From: UBA7328 sp965247965
Lineage (GTDB): Bacteria; Bacteroidota; Bacteroidia; Chitinophagales; Saprospiraceae
Length of the DNA stretch: 64,000 nt
Direction of reading: 5' to 3'
Assembly: GCA_965247965.1 (NCBI GenBank)
Contig: OZ252053.1
Span: 496,001 to 560,000 of the forward strand
In this document: in pieces, positions 63,281 through 64,000 of the stretch
Layout: every line of letters begins with the position of its first letter
How positions within the stretch are numbered: the first letter of the stretch is position 1
Translations under genes and position numbers: made by a program
Notes under the pieces: generated by a model
What the model saw: only the letters and a program-made list of their open reading frames with translations
What the model was told of the DNA's origin: nothing
Database searches by the model: none

Positions 63281-64000
63281 CTACCGTTTCATATAAGCTT
63301 CATCAAAATTCATCACTGTGCTGGCTACCATTACCAGGGCAACAGTTTGAATTTTGTCCAAACTATTATCGAAGGGATATTCCCCTACCTGGAGCAATTC
63401 ATCAGCTGCTTTTGGATTTCCTTTGTACTTATCCAAAGCAATCTGATATTGCTTTTTCATCAATTCCATCTCATTGCCATCCGGTTTCCTGCCACAAAGC
63501 AATCTGAAACCATATTGCGTTTGATCTTCGAGGCTTTCCCCACCCTCCTTTTGTATCCGTTGGGCCAATACTCTTGCTGTTTCCACAAATTGAGGATCAT
63601 TTAGTAATACCAGGGCCTGCAAAGGTGTATTGGTGTTTTCCCTTTTGACAACGCATACCGACCTGGTGGGGGCATCAAAAGCTATCATAGCCGGGTGCGG
63701 GGTAGTTCGGCGGATATAGGTGTACATACTCCGGCGATAGAGACTATCTCCTGAATTGTGTTTGTAAGTCATGTACGGACCGGTTTTTTCGACCCAGAGC
63801 CCCTCGGGTTGGTAGGGCTTTACGCTGGGACCACCCACCATTTGGGTTAGCAGGCCACTTGCTGCCAGGGCATTATCCCGGATCATTTCTGCCGGTAAGC
63901 GGTAGCTCGGGCCGCGGGCCAGGAAGAGATTCTTCGCATCTTTGGACAAGTGTTCCGGACTCGCTACAGATGACTGCCGGTAGGTGGCTGAAGTTACCAT
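63281..64000 (-). CDS. PSD1-type protein, C-terminal part (cut by window edge)
   Basis: The last ~239 residues of a PSD1 (DUF1553) protein enter from the right edge and end in EAYMKR. The sequence is nearly identical to the other PSD1 ends and shares EKTGPYMTYKHNSG with the truncated copy at 4645-5675. It forms the upstream partner of DUF1501 61555-63006. The N-terminal domains lie outside the window. Confidence 0.92.
   Translation of the reverse strand: MVTSATYRQSSVASPEHLSKDAKNLFLARGPSYRLPAEMIRDNALAASGLLTQMVGGPSVKPYQPEGLWVEKTGPYMTYKHNSGDSLYRRSMYTYIRRTTPHPAMIAFDAPTRSVCVVKRENTNTPLQALVLLNDPQFVETARVLAQRIQKEGGESLEDQTQYGFRLLCGRKPDGNEMELMKKQYQIALDKYKGNPKAADELLQVGEYPFDNSLDKIQTVALVMVASTVMNFDEAYMKR

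Overview
The window looks like accessory chromosome from a Bacteroidota bacterium, probably marine and algal-polysaccharide-degrading. I infer this from moderate GC, many short lipobox signal peptides, AT-rich leaders with few Shine-Dalgarno motifs, heptanucleotide intergenic repeats of a type common in that phylum, and a gene content built around sulfated fucan breakdown. The genus cannot be read from the sequence. No rRNA, tRNA or CRISPR array was seen.

Layout. (1) 1-5.7 kb, minus strand: paired genes for a PSD1-type protein (cytochrome-c-like PSCyt1 + DUF1549 + LamG + DUF1553) and a DUF1501 Tat-exported protein, plus a 3' fragment of a further PSD1 copy. (2) 5.7-16.7 kb, mainly minus strand: a damaged sulfatase zone with two intact Tat/lipoprotein sulfatases, one sulfatase carrying a transplanted 5' end, two sulfatase pseudogenes, GH2, F5/8-C and possible GH94 fragments, and transposase remnants. 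(3) 17-37.4 kb, plus strand: the fucan-degrading core, namely five intact S1 sulfatases, three GH29 fucosidases, two GH95 fucosidases fused to a cysteine-less thioredoxin-like domain, and a lipoprotein L-fucose/L-rhamnose-type mutarotase. A GH29-GH95-sulfatase block occurs twice in tandem. (4) 37.8-50.2 kb, plus strand: sugar catabolism, namely an exported ManD-like dehydratase, SSS symporter, L-fuconolactonase-like amidohydrolase, L-fuconate dehydratase-like enolase-superfamily enzyme, SDR (2-keto-3-deoxy-L-fuconate dehydrogenase candidate), a second mutarotase split by a stop codon, DUF1080 protein, sorbosone-dehydrogenase/PKD/cytochrome c lipoprotein, TIM-barrel isomerase and Gfo/Idh/MocA oxidoreductase. 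(5) 50.2-64 kb: more PSD1/DUF1501 pairs on the minus strand, almost identical to those at the left edge, with a DUF3179 lipoprotein and a GH9-like remnant between them.

Working model (inference): exported sulfatases and fucosidases strip sulfate and fucose from a fucoidan-like polymer; the mutarotase equilibrates anomers; the symporter imports the sugar; and the non-phosphorylated L-fucose route (fuconolactone to fuconate to 2-keto-3-deoxyfuconate to 2,4-diketo acid) degrades it. A classical L-fucose dehydrogenase, the final diketo-acid hydrolase, any SusC/SusD pair, any regulator and a formylglycine-generating enzyme are not visible here and must lie elsewhere or be replaced by unusual enzymes.

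The most unusual properties are genomic plasticity and odd fusions: near-identical PSD1/DUF1501 modules in direct orientation about 57 kb apart with mosaic divergent patches; heptamer repeats of changing copy number between the paired genes; one sulfatase signal-peptide cassette placed in front of three different sulfatase bodies; and redox-dead thioredoxin-GH95 fusions whose two copies depart from the GH95 consensus at different active-site positions.
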